A stretch of DNA of 56,148 nt from Methylotenera sp. (GCA_014378845.1 JACMNB010000064.1:1-56148), one strand, 5' to 3'. Counted from the stretch's first letter, positions 25,232-34,143 are shown. The notes: generated by a model not told the origin, from the letters alone. Program-made: numbers and translations.

Positions 25232-25803
25232 GCGACTTGCCAGAACGGCTAATGCAAAAGCTACGCACCGAGCTACGTGCGGGCGAAAAAATTGTATGGG
25301 CAGCCCAGCCAATCGCAGGACAAGTGATGAAAACCAGCTTTTTGATTTGGCTGTTTTTTATTCCTTGGACATTGTTCTCACTATTTTGGACGGCAGGCGC
25401 AAGCGGGTTTCACTGGCCAGATTTTAGCCAGTTACATATTTTTAGTTTTTTTCCGCTATTTGGTTTGCCGTTTATATTCATTGGATTGTGCGGGCTATCA
25501 ACGCCATTTTGGATTCAAAATAAAGCCAAAAATACTGTTTATGCGGTCATCAACCTACGTTTGCTGATCTGCGTGTTTGGTAAAACTATTAATATTCAAG
25601 CGTACCATCCAAAAGATGTGACGCACATTAACCGCGTTGAAAAGCCAGATGGATCGGGCGATTTATATTTTTCTACCGAGCATTATCGCGATAGTGATGG
25701 CGATAACCGCACTAAAAAAGAAGGCTTTGCGGCGGTGCGCGATGTGAAAAATGTCGAACGCATCATTGAAGATTTTATTAAAGCGAATCAAACTAAACCA
25801 TGA
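25228..25803 (+). CDS. Membrane protein with a bacterial PH-like domain
   Basis: This 191-residue protein starts with a cytoplasmic segment [18 protein letters not shown], then two membrane helices (about 36-56 and 70-92), then a PH-like domain with [30 protein letters not shown]. Related YdbS/YdbT-type proteins have this arrangement; their function is unclear. Both ends overlap neighbours by four bases (rsmI and pyrC), so it is translated as part of an operon. Confidence 0.75.
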   Translation: MSDLPERLMQKLRTELRAGEKIVWAAQPIAGQVMKTSFLIWLFFIPWTLFSLFWTAGASGFHWPDFSQLHIFSFFPLFGLPFIFIGLCGLSTPFWIQNKAKNTVYAVINLRLLICVFGKTINIQAYHPKDVTHINRVEKPDGSGDLYFSTEHYRDSDGDNRTKKEGFAAVRDVKNVERIIEDFIKANQTKP

Positions 25804-26930
25804 ATAGCATTACGATTATTCGTCCAGATGATTGGCATCTGCATTTACGCGATGGCGCGGCTTTGCAAGCCGTTTTGCCCGATACCGCGCGGCAATTTGC
25901 ACGCGCAATTATCATGCCGAATTTGCGCCCGCCAGTAACAACGACAGCGCTGGCGATTGCGTATCGTCAGCGCATTTTAGAGGCTTTAAAAATCAACCCC
26001 GTTCGTCCTGACCCCTTCGGCCATGCTCAGGACAGGCTTGTCGAAGGACAAAGTGGTTCGACAGGCTCACCACGAACGGAGGCTGGGTTTGAGTCGTATG
26101 GGTTTGAGCCGCTAATGACGTTGTATTTAACGGACAACACCTCGGCTGACGAGATTAAAAAAGCCAAATTCAGTGGCATGATTCATGGCGTAAAGCTTTA
26201 TCCTGCGGGTGCGACAACGAATTCTGACATGGGTGTTTCAGATTTAGGTAAATGCACCGCTGCGCTAGAAGCCATGCAGGCTGTGGGCTTACCGTTGCTG
26301 GTGCATGCAGAAGTGACTGATTCTGATGTGGATATTTTTGATCGTGAAAAAGTGTTTATCGATCGCCACATGGTGCCGCTATTGCAGCGCTACCCAAGCC
26401 TAAAAATCATATTTGAGCATATCACCACCAAAGAAGCCGCCGATTTTGTCGCCAGCGCGCCTAGCAACGTTGCCGCCACCATTACCGCGCACCATTTGCT
26501 AATGAATCGCAACGATATGTTTACTGGCGGTATTCATCCGCACCATTACTGCTTGCCAATTTTAAAACGTGAAGAACACCGCTTGGCTTTGGTAAAAGCC
26601 GCGACCAGCGGCAATGCAAAATTTTTCTTAGGCACCGATAGTGCGCCGCACGCCAAAAACACCAAAGAAGCCGCTTGTGGCTGCGCGGGTATGTACACGG
26701 CGCATGCGGCGATTGAGCTTTATGCTGAGGCGTTTGAAGCCGCAGATGCTCTGGATAAGCTAGAAGCGTTTGCCAGCTTTTATGGCGCAGACTTTTACGG
26801 CTTGCCGCGCAATACCGAGCAAATCACGCTGCAAAAAACCAGTTGGACTGTACCGAATGAACTAGCGATGGGAAATGAAAGTCTAGTACTATTAAGGGCT
26901 GGCCAACAAATACACTGGAAATTAATTTAA
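25800..26930 (+). CDS. pyrC: Dihydroorotase with an in-frame repeat-encoded insertion
   Basis: This enzyme closes carbamoyl aspartate to dihydroorotate in pyrimidine synthesis. Metal ligands are visible: HLHLRDG near the start (His13, His15), the carbamylated Lys in [13 protein letters not shown], His in LLVHAEV, His in [10 protein letters not shown], and Asp in [10 protein letters not shown]. The protein has 376 residues; without a 27-residue insert at about 67-93 it would have 349, very close to the 348 of Escherichia coli PyrC. The insert is encoded by a palindromic element at 25999-26079. The frame stays open and all catalytic motifs are intact, so the enzyme is probably active. Confidence 0.93.
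   Translation: MNSITIIRPDDWHLHLRDGAALQAVLPDTARQFARAIIMPNLRPPVTTTALAIAYRQRILEALKINPVRPDPFGHAQDRLVEGQSGSTGSPRTEAGFESYGFEPLMTLYLTDNTSADEIKKAKFSGMIHGVKLYPAGATTNSDMGVSDLGKCTAALEAMQAVGLPLLVHAEVTDSDVDIFDREKVFIDRHMVPLLQRYPSLKIIFEHITTKEAADFVASAPSNVAATITAHHLLMNRNDMFTGGIHPHHYCLPILKREEHRLALVKAATSGNAKFFLGTDSAPHAKNTKEAACGCAGMYTAHAAIELYAEAFEAADALDKLEAFASFYGADFYGLPRNTEQITLQKTSWTVPNELAMGNESLVLLRAGQQIHWKLI
25999..26079. repeat. 81-bp palindromic repeat inserted in frame in pyrC
   Basis: The element is bounded by CCGTTCGT (25999-26006) and ACGAACGG (26072-26079). Inside it are GTCCTGA/TCAGGAC (26005-26011 with 26027-26033), CCTTCG/CGAAGG (26014-26019 with 26042-26047) and GTGGT/ACCAC (26053-26057 with 26069-26073). 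Phrases such as GACAGGCTTGTCGAAGGAC are typical of an intergenic repeat widespread in proteobacteria. Its length is a multiple of three. Confidence 0.85.
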
Positions 26931-26950
26931 CTTTTAATTGCTTCCAATAC

Positions 26951-26980
26951 CGTCATTCTCGCGCAGGCGGGAATCCATTT
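26951..26980. repeat. Second copy of the ATTCCC/GGGAAT-type dispersed repeat
   Basis: CGTCATTCTCGCGCAGG at 26951-26967 and the following CGGGAATCCATTT match the copy at 11237 with a few substitutions, leaving one mismatch in the stem. It lies between pyrC and the EF-hand/BON gene. Confidence 0.7.
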
Positions 26981-27000
26981 TTGAAATGAGGAGCGCAACA

Positions 27001-27501
27001 ATGCAACTGTTTAAACTCGTATGTTCTGCAGTATTAATTGCCCTAGCAAGCTCGCCAGTGCTTGCTGCTGGCTTAACAGATAACACCACACAAACTACGT
27101 ATCAAAACGAATTTAATTTGCTGGACGTGGATAAAGATGGCAAATTAAGTGCAGCCGAAATTAAAAAAGACAGCACATTTGATTTTGCAGGTTTTAGTAA
27201 GGCTGATAAAAATCATAATGGCAGCTTAAATAGCGATGAATACGCCACGCATAAATCGGCCGTGCAACAGCAAGAAACCAAGCGCGCTGCCAAAGACAGC
27301 GCAATTACCACCAAAATTAAAAGCAAATATTTAGTCGAAAAAAACTTTAGCAGCTTTAAAGTAAGCGTAGAAACCAAAGATGGCATTGTGATTTTAAGCG
27401 GATTTGTCAAAGATGAAGCCACTAAATTACGCGCAGGGCAAATTGCCAAAGGCGTAAAAGGGGTTAAATCAGTTACTAATAGCTTGGTTGTTAAGCCTTA
27501 A
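27001..27501 (+). CDS. Secreted EF-hand plus BON domain protein
   Basis: This 166-residue protein starts with a signal peptide (about 1-22, ending SPVLAA). Two EF-hand calcium loops follow: DVDKDGKLSAAE and DKNHNGSLNSDE. After a linker of charged residues the C-terminal part is a BON domain (KSKYLVEKNFSSFKVSVETKDGIVILSGFVKDE to SVTNSLVV). GAGGAG precedes the ATG at 27001; the frame is open upstream through a repeat but without a good start. It is likely periplasmic. The pairing of calcium loops with a BON domain suggests calcium-dependent envelope binding, which is inference. Confidence 0.8.
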   Translation: MQLFKLVCSAVLIALASSPVLAAGLTDNTTQTTYQNEFNLLDVDKDGKLSAAEIKKDSTFDFAGFSKADKNHNGSLNSDEYATHKSAVQQQETKRAAKDSAITTKIKSKYLVEKNFSSFKVSVETKDGIVILSGFVKDEATKLRAGQIAKGVKGVKSVTNSLVVKP

Positions 27502-27510
27502 AATACTCTG

Positions 27511-27537
27511 TCATTCCGTGCTTGACACGGAATCCAG
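27511..27537. repeat. Dispersed palindromic repeat (ATTCCGTG-CTTGA-CACGGAAT)
   Basis: ATTCCGTG (27513-27520) pairs with CACGGAAT (27526-27533) across CTTGA. It starts ten bases after the stop of the EF-hand/BON gene and could help end its transcript. The wording is that of a repeat common in many proteobacterial genomes. Confidence 0.7.
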
Positions 27538-27551
27538 TGGTGTTTGAACTT

Positions 27552-27605
27552 TGTCGGGAGTAGCCCGACACCTAATCACTTTCTTTTGTTTGTGCAAAAG
27601 AAAGT
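27552..27605. repeat. Double hairpin repeat downstream of the EF-hand/BON gene
   Basis: The first stem is TGTCGGG/CCCGACA (27552-27558 with 27564-27570), and the second is ACTTTCTTTTG/CAAAAGAAAGT (27578-27588 with 27595-27605). The combination is another dispersed element seen in many bacteria. It separates the preceding gene from the convergent 27647 gene. Confidence 0.65.
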
Positions 27606-27646
27606 AATCAATGAAAATCACCACCGCTATTCTAGCTTTGCAATTT

Positions 27647-28366
27647 TTAAGTTAATTTAATTGCCAACGACCAATCAAACCACTCTTCATCGGAGGATCC
27701 AGATACTGCTACCCAATTGATATGTACCTTCACAGCTTCAGATAAAATAATTTTATTATTTTTAAAATTTGGAATATTTGTTTCTGCCAGCACGCCTGGG
27801 GTCAAAGGTGAAAGGGCGCCAAATGTAATATTTAACCATGTACCAGATGGGCCAACTCTAGTTTCAAGTAGTAATTCTGAAGTTCGTAATGATGTTCTGT
27901 ATCGGATATTAGTTAATTCACGTCCAAAATCACCAAATGAGATATGACCAAGTGGTTTGTCAAACATTGGAATTGAGAAGCCTTGTTTAGGAGAGTCAGT
28001 GGTGAGCGCAAGTGCTATTGTTTTTACAGCGCTGTTTTCATTAAACGTAATTTCAATAAGCGCTTCTTTGAAACGATATTGCCAAATTTTGTCTGATATT
28101 CTGTGTGGAACCCCAAGAATTTCTTTAACCCTCTCCTTGGGGCTGTTCGGCTCAATTGTTTCTAATATGTTGTACGGCATATTAATGTTTATTGTGGGCA
28201 GATGGCGGCGAATTAGTTCAACTAGCGTACTGCCAACTAAGATGGAAATAAATGTAATAGGCTCATATGGCCCGTTTGGATTTTTTATCCATAACACGCC
28301 GAATACCAGCGCGATTGCGATGCTTAAGCATTCAATGTAAAAGAGGCTACGGTTCAGGATATGCAA
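27647..28366 (-). CDS. Unrecognised membrane-anchored protein
   Basis: I do not recognise this 239-residue protein. Residues 8-26 and about 38-50 are hydrophobic (FYIECLSIAIALVFGVLWI; ITFISILVGSTLVELI), suggesting two N-terminal membrane segments, then a soluble domain containing SPKERVKEILGVPHRISDKIWQYRF, which resembles domains that sense or bind through a short helix-hairpin, and several beta strands. The start is a TTG at 28366 with AGGT nearby; no earlier ATG exists. It is AT-rich compared with its neighbours and bounded by repeats and rnpB, so recent acquisition is possible. Confidence 0.6.
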   Translation of the reverse strand: MHILNRSLFYIECLSIAIALVFGVLWIKNPNGPYEPITFISILVGSTLVELIRRHLPTININMPYNILETIEPNSPKERVKEILGVPHRISDKIWQYRFKEALIEITFNENSAVKTIALALTTDSPKQGFSIPMFDKPLGHISFGDFGRELTNIRYRTSLRTSELLLETRVGPSGTWLNITFGALSPLTPGVLAETNIPNFKNNKIILSEAVKVHINWVAVSGSSDEEWFDWSLAIKLT

Positions 28367-28502
28367 TTTTTACCTATCTAGAAATAACCACCTTAAATAT
28401 TAATTGCATATTAACTGGCCAATACTAATTCAGTTTGTAATGTTAGTTTAACAGTAATTATTTGTGATGAAAGCCTTTTTACTCAGTGTGTTAAAATAGC
28501 CC

Positions 28503-28851
28503 TGAAGCTAGCTAGACAGTCGCCGCTTGCGCAAGCAAGGGGAGGAAAGTCCGGGCTGCACAGAGCAAGATGACGGCTAACGGCCGTACGCAGCAAGGTT
28601 TTAGCAATAAAGCCCCAAGGCGAGGAATAGGGCCACAGAGACGAGTATGCTTTCTTCGGAAAGTGGATGTGAAACGCGGTAACCTCCATCTGCAGCAAGA
28701 CCAAATAGGCTAGTGCGCTATGAAAATAGCAAGGCGTGGCTCGCGTCACTGGCGGGTAGGTTGCTCGAGCGTACAAGTAATTGTGCGCCTAGATGAATGA
28801 CTGTTACGTGCAGCGATGCACGACAAAACCCGGCTTATCGGCTAGCTTCAA
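28503..28851 (+). ncRNA. rnpB: RNase P RNA (bacterial type A)
   Basis: This is the catalytic RNA that trims tRNA 5' ends. The closing helix P1 is visible as GAAGCTAGC near 28504 and GCTAGCTTC near 28841. Conserved core blocks are in the right order: AGACAGTCGCCGC, GGGGAGGAAAGTCCGGGCT, AGCAAGACCAAATAGG, GGGTAGG, then AGATGAATGACTGTT and ACAAAACCCGGCTTATCGG. A T-run (28855-28861) follows the final helix and can terminate transcription. TAAAAT at 28492-28497 could be the -10 box; no good -35 box is visible. Confidence 0.97.
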
Positions 28852-29053
28852 CTATTTTTTTCATTCAAACATATGATTTTTTCGCACAAATTCATGCCCT
28901 TTTTGTGCTTTCATGCAATTCAATCACATAATCAATAACGCTAATAATCTACATTCACATCATTTACTAACTGCTTGATTATTATAGCTATTAATTTTAT
29001 CACCAAAACACGCTAAGTCTTTGTCTTGTAAAGAAAAAATGTCAAAAAAGTGC

Positions 29054-29082
29054 TTGCAAAGCGCTTTTGTTTTATCTATAGT
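29054..29082 (+). promoter_or_regulatory. Promoter of the dcw cluster (Pmra)
   Basis: TTGCAA at 29054-29059 and TATAGT at 29077-29082 are separated by 17 bases. This is the best sigma-70 match in the 340 bases between rnpB and mraZ, which hold no gene. Transcription would begin near 29089, just at the MraZ repeats. Confidence 0.6.
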
Positions 29083-29089
29083 GCAATTT

Positions 29090-29114
29090 GTGGGGAAAAG
29101 TGGAGTTTTGTGGG
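29090..29114 (+). promoter_or_regulatory. MraZ operator: three GTGGR repeats with 10-base period
   Basis: GTGGG (29090), GTGGA (29100) and GTGGG (29110) repeat at exactly ten-base steps, each separated by five bases. MraZ is known to bind such tandem repeats upstream of its own gene and repress the dcw cluster. The position right after the promoter fits repression. Confidence 0.8.
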
Positions 29115-29194
29115 AACTTTTCAACATGATTTTTAAACTTTCACAAAAGTTAGTAATCGTTCACTTTTTAGACATGACAGGATTTTAATTAGCA

Positions 29195-29641
29195 ATGTTT
29201 CGCGGCGCAACAAATTTAAGTATGGATGCAAAAGGACGCTTGGCAGTTCCTGCGAGGCATCGCGACGCCCTTTTGACGCAAAGTGCGGGCAATGTGGTCA
29301 TTACCGCGCACCCGCATGGTTGCTTATTACTGTATCCGCAACCTGCGTGGGAGCCTATTCAGGCCAAAATGATGGCGTTATCAAGCTTCGATAAACAATC
29401 GTCTAGTTTGCAACGCTTGCTGGTGGGTTATGCTGAGGATATTACCATTGACGCGGCTGGACGCATGTTGGTGTCGCCCGCTTTGCGCGAGTTTGCCAAT
29501 TTGGAAAAAGAGGTGATGTTGGTTGGCCAAGGTAGTCACTTTGAAATGTGGAATATGGCCGCTTGGCGCAAGCAACTGGATAACGTAATGAACGGCGACT
29601 GCATCGAGATGCCAGCAGAATTAGAAGGTTTTTCACTATGA
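29195..29641 (+). CDS. mraZ: Transcriptional regulator MraZ
   Basis: This 148-residue DNA-binding protein is made of two AbrB-like halves, each with a DxxGR-type motif: MDAKGRLAVPARHRDAL and IDAAGRMLVSPALREFA. It forms a ring that represses the dcw promoter through the repeats at 29090-29114. Length is usual. The last four bases overlap the rsmH start. Confidence 0.96.
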   Translation: MFRGATNLSMDAKGRLAVPARHRDALLTQSAGNVVITAHPHGCLLLYPQPAWEPIQAKMMALSSFDKQSSSLQRLLVGYAEDITIDAAGRMLVSPALREFANLEKEVMLVGQGSHFEMWNMAAWRKQLDNVMNGDCIEMPAELEGFSL

Positions 29642-30660
29642 GTTTGGGCGCGACCTCAGCGCCCGCGCTAGCCGCAGTGTCTTTAAAGCAAGAGTCTTCA
29701 TTAAAAGTAAACCCAGTCGTTATGTCTTCAGTGTCAACACACATTACCGTATTGCTAAATGAAGCTGTAGATGCGCTTAATATAAAGCCAAGCGGCACTT
29801 ACATTGACGGCACGTTTGGCCGCGGTGGGCATAGCCGCTTAATCTTATCTAAGCTAGACATGACGGGTAAATTGTTTGCAGTTGACCGTGATTTATCAGC
29901 TTTGGCAGAAGGTCAGTCAATAAACGATGCGCGATTCAAAATCGAGCATCGGCATTTTTCAGAAATCAATCAATTGGCAATCGATAACAACATTACGCAC
30001 GTTGACGGCATTTTGCTGGATTTAGGCATCTCATCGCCGCAAATCGACGAAGCTGAACGGGGTTTTAGTTTTAGGTTTGATGCGCCGCTAGACATGCGCA
30101 TGGATCAATCGCGTGGCAAAACGGCGGCACAGCTGCTTGCCACAATTTCAGAGCAACAATTAGGGAAAGTGATTAAAGATTATGGTGAAGAACGGTTTGC
30201 TAAGCAGGTTGCAAGGGCGATTATTAAGGAGCGCGATGACGGGCGCGCAATCACCACTACAGGACAGCTTGCCCAGGTCGTGGCAAGTGCAATCCCCAAG
30301 ATCGAACCGGGTCAGAACCCTGCAACGCGGACCTTTCAAGCTTTACGGATTTTCGTCAATTCGGAGCTTGAGGAGTTATCGTTAATTTTGCCGCAATGTT
30401 TAAAGTTGCTGGCGGTAGGTGGCAGATTGGTAGTGATCAGCTTTCATTCGCTTGAAGATAGAATTGTGAAGCAGTTTATTCAAGGTGAGCAAAATCGCGA
30501 TGATTTGCCCAATAACTTTCCTATTAAAGCCAAAGATTTGCCGCAGCCGCGATTGACTACTGTAGGCAAAGCCATAAAATCTAGCGAAGCAGAAGTGAAA
30601 CACAACGCCCGCTGCAGAAGCGCAGTTATGCGCGTTGCAGAGCGGACTGCGGTTGTATGA
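29638..30660 (+). CDS. rsmH: 16S rRNA N4-methylcytidine C1402 methyltransferase
   Basis: This SAM-dependent enzyme modifies the same nucleotide as RsmI. The core starts HITVLLNEAVDALNIKPSGTYIDGTFGRGGHS and contains LDLGISSPQIDEAERGFSF, LDMRMDQSRG and SFHSLEDRIVKQF. The 340-residue form starts at 29638, overlapping the mraZ stop (ATGA) with GAAGG upstream, and has a 28-residue N-terminal extension. A second ATG at 29722 would give the family's usual 312 residues but lacks a ribosome-binding site. Confidence 0.95.
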   Translation: MSLGATSAPALAAVSLKQESSLKVNPVVMSSVSTHITVLLNEAVDALNIKPSGTYIDGTFGRGGHSRLILSKLDMTGKLFAVDRDLSALAEGQSINDARFKIEHRHFSEINQLAIDNNITHVDGILLDLGISSPQIDEAERGFSFRFDAPLDMRMDQSRGKTAAQLLATISEQQLGKVIKDYGEERFAKQVARAIIKERDDGRAITTTGQLAQVVASAIPKIEPGQNPATRTFQALRIFVNSELEELSLILPQCLKLLAVGGRLVVISFHSLEDRIVKQFIQGEQNRDDLPNNFPIKAKDLPQPRLTTVGKAIKSSEAEVKHNARCRSAVMRVAERTAVV

Positions 30661-30686
30661 CTGTCATCAAAAGTGTTAGTTAAAAA

Positions 30687-30977
30687 ATGACAAGATTAAA
30701 TCTAATCTTATTTTTTGTGCTCATTTTGGTGAGTTTGGGCGTGGTGACTTCGCAGCATCGGGCGCGCAAGTACTACTTTGAGCTTGAGCAGCTACAAGAA
30801 TTAACCAAAAAATACCAAACTGAGTTTGGCCAATTGCAATTAGAACAAAGCACTTGGGCCATGCATTCGCGTATTGAGGAGCTTGCAACTAAAAAGTTGA
30901 ACATGCTGGTGCCTGATGCAAAACGCATTCAAGTCATTTCTTTAGAGGAATTGGCGCTTGATAAGCCAGCGCAATAA
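30687..30977 (+). CDS. ftsL: Cell division protein FtsL
   Basis: This 96-residue bitopic membrane protein of the divisome has one membrane segment (about 4-21, LNLILFFVLILVSLGVV) followed by a periplasmic coiled coil (YYFELEQLQELTKKYQTEFGQLQLE). With FtsB and FtsQ it activates FtsWI. Identification rests on length, topology and position between rsmH and ftsI; the sequence of this family is poorly conserved. Confidence 0.9.
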   Translation: MTRLNLILFFVLILVSLGVVTSQHRARKYYFELEQLQELTKKYQTEFGQLQLEQSTWAMHSRIEELATKKLNMLVPDAKRIQVISLEELALDKPAQ

Positions 30978-30979
30978 AT

Positions 30980-32707
30980 ATGGCCTTTAACCCAACGCAG
31001 CATCACATTGTTAAATTACCAGCATGGCGTAGACGCGTGCTGTTAATTGCCGTGCTGATTTTGTTTGGCGGTTTGTTCGCGCGTGGCATCTACTTGCAAA
31101 GTTTACACAAAGCCTTTTTGCAACAAAAAGGTGATGCGCGCTATAGTCGCTCGCTGGTATTGCAAGCCAATCGCGGCAAAATTACCGATAGAAACGGCGA
31201 GTTATTGGCGATAAGTAGCCCTGTGGAGTCTATTTGGGCAAGTCCACCCGATGTAGAGATGGACAAAGCGCAAAAGCTTGCTTTAGCAAAATTATTGGAC
31301 ATGAAAACCGCAGATATTGACAAAAAAATAGCCAATACAGCGCGCGAGTTTGTTTATTTAAAGCGTCGCATGTCTCCAGATATGGCGGCTAAAGTCATGA
31401 GCTTGGATATTCCAGGTGTTTTTACACAGCGAGAATACAAACGCTTTTACCCAGCAGGTGACGTTACTGCGCATTTGGTGGGTTTTACGGGCATTGATGA
31501 TAATGGCCAAGAAGGGTTTGAGCTAGCGCAAAATAGTATGTTGGCAGGTAAAGCGGGCAGTCGCCGCGTGATTCAAGATAGGCAAGGCCATATTGTAGAA
31601 GATTTAGAGGCCGTTAAAGTGCCGCAAGATGGGCATGATTTAGTATTAAGTATTGACAGACGCTTGCAATACTTAGCCTTTAGAGAGCTAGCAAAAGCGG
31701 TGGAATTGCACAAGGCTAAAGCGGGCGCGGCCATTATATTAGACGCCAAAACAGGTGAGGTGTTGGCGATGGTCAATTTGCCCACCTATAACCCCAATCA
31801 TCCAGTCAATATTGCGGGCAAAACGCGTAATCGTGCCATTACCGATACTTTTGAGCCAGGCTCAACCATGAAGCCCGTTACCGCCTCTGCCGCTATGCAG
31901 TTTGGCGACTTTAAGCCGGATACAAAAATTCAAACCGCACCTGGCAGTATGAGTATTGGCCCTGCAACCATTCACGATTCTCACATGCACGGTATTTTAA
32001 CAGTCGCACAAGTGATTCAAAAATCGTCTAACGTAGGCGCCGCTAAAATGGCATTAAGCCTAAAACGCGAAGAATTATGGAGCGCATTCAATCAATTAGG
32101 ATTTGGCACGCCAACGCATATTGGTTTTCCTGGTGAGGCATCGGGCATTTTGCGGCCATACAAAACCTGGCGGCCAATCGAGCAAGCCACTATGTCATTT
32201 GGCCACGGCATTAGCTTAACGCTGTTGCAGCTTGCCCGCGCTTATACCGTATTTGCGAATGATGGCGAATTAAAGCCAGTGTCTTTGTTTAAGTTAAGCG
32301 AGTCGCCTGTGGGTCATCAAGTATTTTCTGCGCAAGTGGCCAATGACGTCAAAGCCATGCTGGAGTTGGTTGTGCAGCCAGGCGGTACTGCACTTAAAGC
32401 GCAAGTTGCGGGCTATCGGGTGGGCGGAAAAACGGGTACAGCGCATAAAATTGGCGCACATGGTTATGAGGATGACAAATATGTGGCCTCGTTTGTCGGC
32501 ATTGCGCCCGCATCAAATCCGCGCTTAATTATGGCGGTGATGATTGATGAGCCCAGCATTGAAAAAGATGGCTATTATGGCGGCGCAGCGGCCGCGCCAG
32601 TATTTAGCGCGGTGATGAGCGACGCGCTACGCATGCTGTCTGTACCGCAAGATTCGCCCAATAATAACGTGGTGATACCGACAGAAGATGTGAAAGAGTC
32701 GATATGA
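30980..32707 (+). CDS. ftsI: Septal peptidoglycan transpeptidase FtsI (PBP3)
   Basis: This 575-residue class B penicillin-binding protein cross-links septal peptidoglycan. One N-terminal membrane segment (about 19-37) is followed by the dimerisation domain (RGKITDRNGELLAIS) and the transpeptidase domain with active-site serine 295 in EPGSTMKPV, SxN in QKSSNVGAAK and KTG in VGGKTGTAHK. It starts two bases after ftsL and its stop overlaps murE by four bases. Confidence 0.97.
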   Translation: MAFNPTQHHIVKLPAWRRRVLLIAVLILFGGLFARGIYLQSLHKAFLQQKGDARYSRSLVLQANRGKITDRNGELLAISSPVESIWASPPDVEMDKAQKLALAKLLDMKTADIDKKIANTAREFVYLKRRMSPDMAAKVMSLDIPGVFTQREYKRFYPAGDVTAHLVGFTGIDDNGQEGFELAQNSMLAGKAGSRRVIQDRQGHIVEDLEAVKVPQDGHDLVLSIDRRLQYLAFRELAKAVELHKAKAGAAIILDAKTGEVLAMVNLPTYNPNHPVNIAGKTRNRAITDTFEPGSTMKPVTASAAMQFGDFKPDTKIQTAPGSMSIGPATIHDSHMHGILTVAQVIQKSSNVGAAKMALSLKREELWSAFNQLGFGTPTHIGFPGEASGILRPYKTWRPIEQATMSFGHGISLTLLQLARAYTVFANDGELKPVSLFKLSESPVGHQVFSAQVANDVKAMLELVVQPGGTALKAQVAGYRVGGKTGTAHKIGAHGYEDDKYVASFVGIAPASNPRLIMAVMIDEPSIEKDGYYGGAAAAPVFSAVMSDALRMLSVPQDSPNNNVVIPTEDVKESI

Positions 32708-34143
32708 CCGCTGTTAAATATAGCCTTAAATCACCCTTAAAAGCCATCACAGCAGACAGCAGAAAAGTTAAAGCTGGCAGCTTATTTTTGGCGTATGCGG
32801 GCGAGAAGCAAGATGGCCGTCAATATATTAACGATGCAATAAAAAATGGCGCAAGCGCCGTATTATGGGACGACGAAGGTTTTGACTGGCAAGCCGAATG
32901 GGAGACTGAACATATTGCAGTCAAACAATTGCGCCAACAAGCAGGCAGTATCGCTAGCCAATTTTATAAAAATCCTTCTAACAAAATGTGGGTGATTGGC
33001 GTCACTGGCACCAATGGCAAAACCTCCATTACGCAGTGGTTAAGTCAATGTTTTAATTACTTAAACCGAAAAACTGCGGTTATTGGTACCCTTGGAAACG
33101 GGCTGCCAGACAATATTGAGCAAACCAATAACACCACGCCAGACCCAATATTATTGCAAGGCATGCTGGCCGATTATTTAAAACAAGAGGCAACAATCGT
33201 TGCAATGGAAGTGTCGTCGCATGGCCTTCATCAAGGGCGCGTTAATGGCGTGCATTTTGATGTTGCGGTGCTGAGCAATCTAACCCGCGACCATTTGGAT
33301 TATCACGGCACTTTTGAAGAATATGCGGCTGCAAAGCGCCGTTTGTTTAAGACGGATGCACTGCGTTTTGCGGTGTTAAACGCCGAGGACGATTTTGGCC
33401 AAAATTTGGCAAAAGAGTTGGCTGATTCAGAGACAGTTGTGGTGACGTACGGCGTTACAAGCGGCGATATACGCGCCAGCGATATTCGCTTTGAAAATGG
33501 ACATTTTACTTTTTTAGCGATTACGCCGCGTGGCAACGCCGTTGTGCATGCCAATTTAATTGGGCGCTTTAATGTATTTAATGTGCTGGCGGTGCTGGCA
33601 ACGTTGCTCGCTTCTCATGTAAGTTTGGCAGATGCTGTCACTGCAATTGCGCAGATTAAAGCCGCCCCTGGCCGCATGCAAACCATGGGCGGCGGCAAAT
33701 TGCCAATGGTGGTGATTGATTATGCGCATACCCCAGATGCGCTAGAAAAAGTGTTAACCGCGCTCAAAGCGCAAGCCCGTTCAAAACTGATTTGCGTGTT
33801 TGGCTGTGGGGGTAATCGCGATGTCGGTAAACGGGCACTGATGGGTAAAGTTGCAAGCGATTTTGCTGACGGGGTAGTCGTGACCTCGGACAATCCGCGC
33901 GATGAAAACCCAGATAACATAATTCAAGATATTGTGCATGATATGTTGGGAAATTACGCCATTGAGGAGGACCGCGCTAGAGCCATTTCAATTGCAATTT
34001 TAGCCGCAAAAGCAGGCGATATTGTGTTAATTGCAGGCAAAGGGCATGAGGATTATCAAGAAATTGGCGGATTTAAGATGCCATTTAGCGATGTGGAGCA
34101 AGCCGAGTTGGTACTAAAAAAATATCAGGAGAGATTGCTGTGA
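32704..34143 (+). CDS. murE: UDP-MurNAc-L-Ala-D-Glu:meso-diaminopimelate ligase
   Basis: This 479-residue Mur ligase adds the third stem-peptide residue. ATP binding is in GVTGTNGKTSITQW (about 99-112), substrate contacts in NNTTPDPILLQ and EVSSHGLHQGR, and the DNPRDENP motif shows that the amino acid is meso-diaminopimelate rather than lysine. It overlaps ftsI (ATGA) and its TGA overlaps the murF start by one base. Confidence 0.97.
   Translation: MTAVKYSLKSPLKAITADSRKVKAGSLFLAYAGEKQDGRQYINDAIKNGASAVLWDDEGFDWQAEWETEHIAVKQLRQQAGSIASQFYKNPSNKMWVIGVTGTNGKTSITQWLSQCFNYLNRKTAVIGTLGNGLPDNIEQTNNTTPDPILLQGMLADYLKQEATIVAMEVSSHGLHQGRVNGVHFDVAVLSNLTRDHLDYHGTFEEYAAAKRRLFKTDALRFAVLNAEDDFGQNLAKELADSETVVVTYGVTSGDIRASDIRFENGHFTFLAITPRGNAVVHANLIGRFNVFNVLAVLATLLASHVSLADAVTAIAQIKAAPGRMQTMGGGKLPMVVIDYAHTPDALEKVLTALKAQARSKLICVFGCGGNRDVGKRALMGKVASDFADGVVVTSDNPRDENPDNIIQDIVHDMLGNYAIEEDRARAISIAILAAKAGDIVLIAGKGHEDYQEIGGFKMPFSDVEQAELVLKKYQERLL

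Noticed and set aside
26938-27000. Upstream extension of the EF-hand/BON protein (21 extra residues)
   Set aside because: The extension is encoded by a dispersed repeat and lacks a good start, while the ATG at 27001 has GAGGAG and opens a signal peptide.
28483-28776. A 97-codon minus-strand ORF
   Set aside because: It lies antisense to the RNase P RNA gene, whose conserved blocks explain the sequence.
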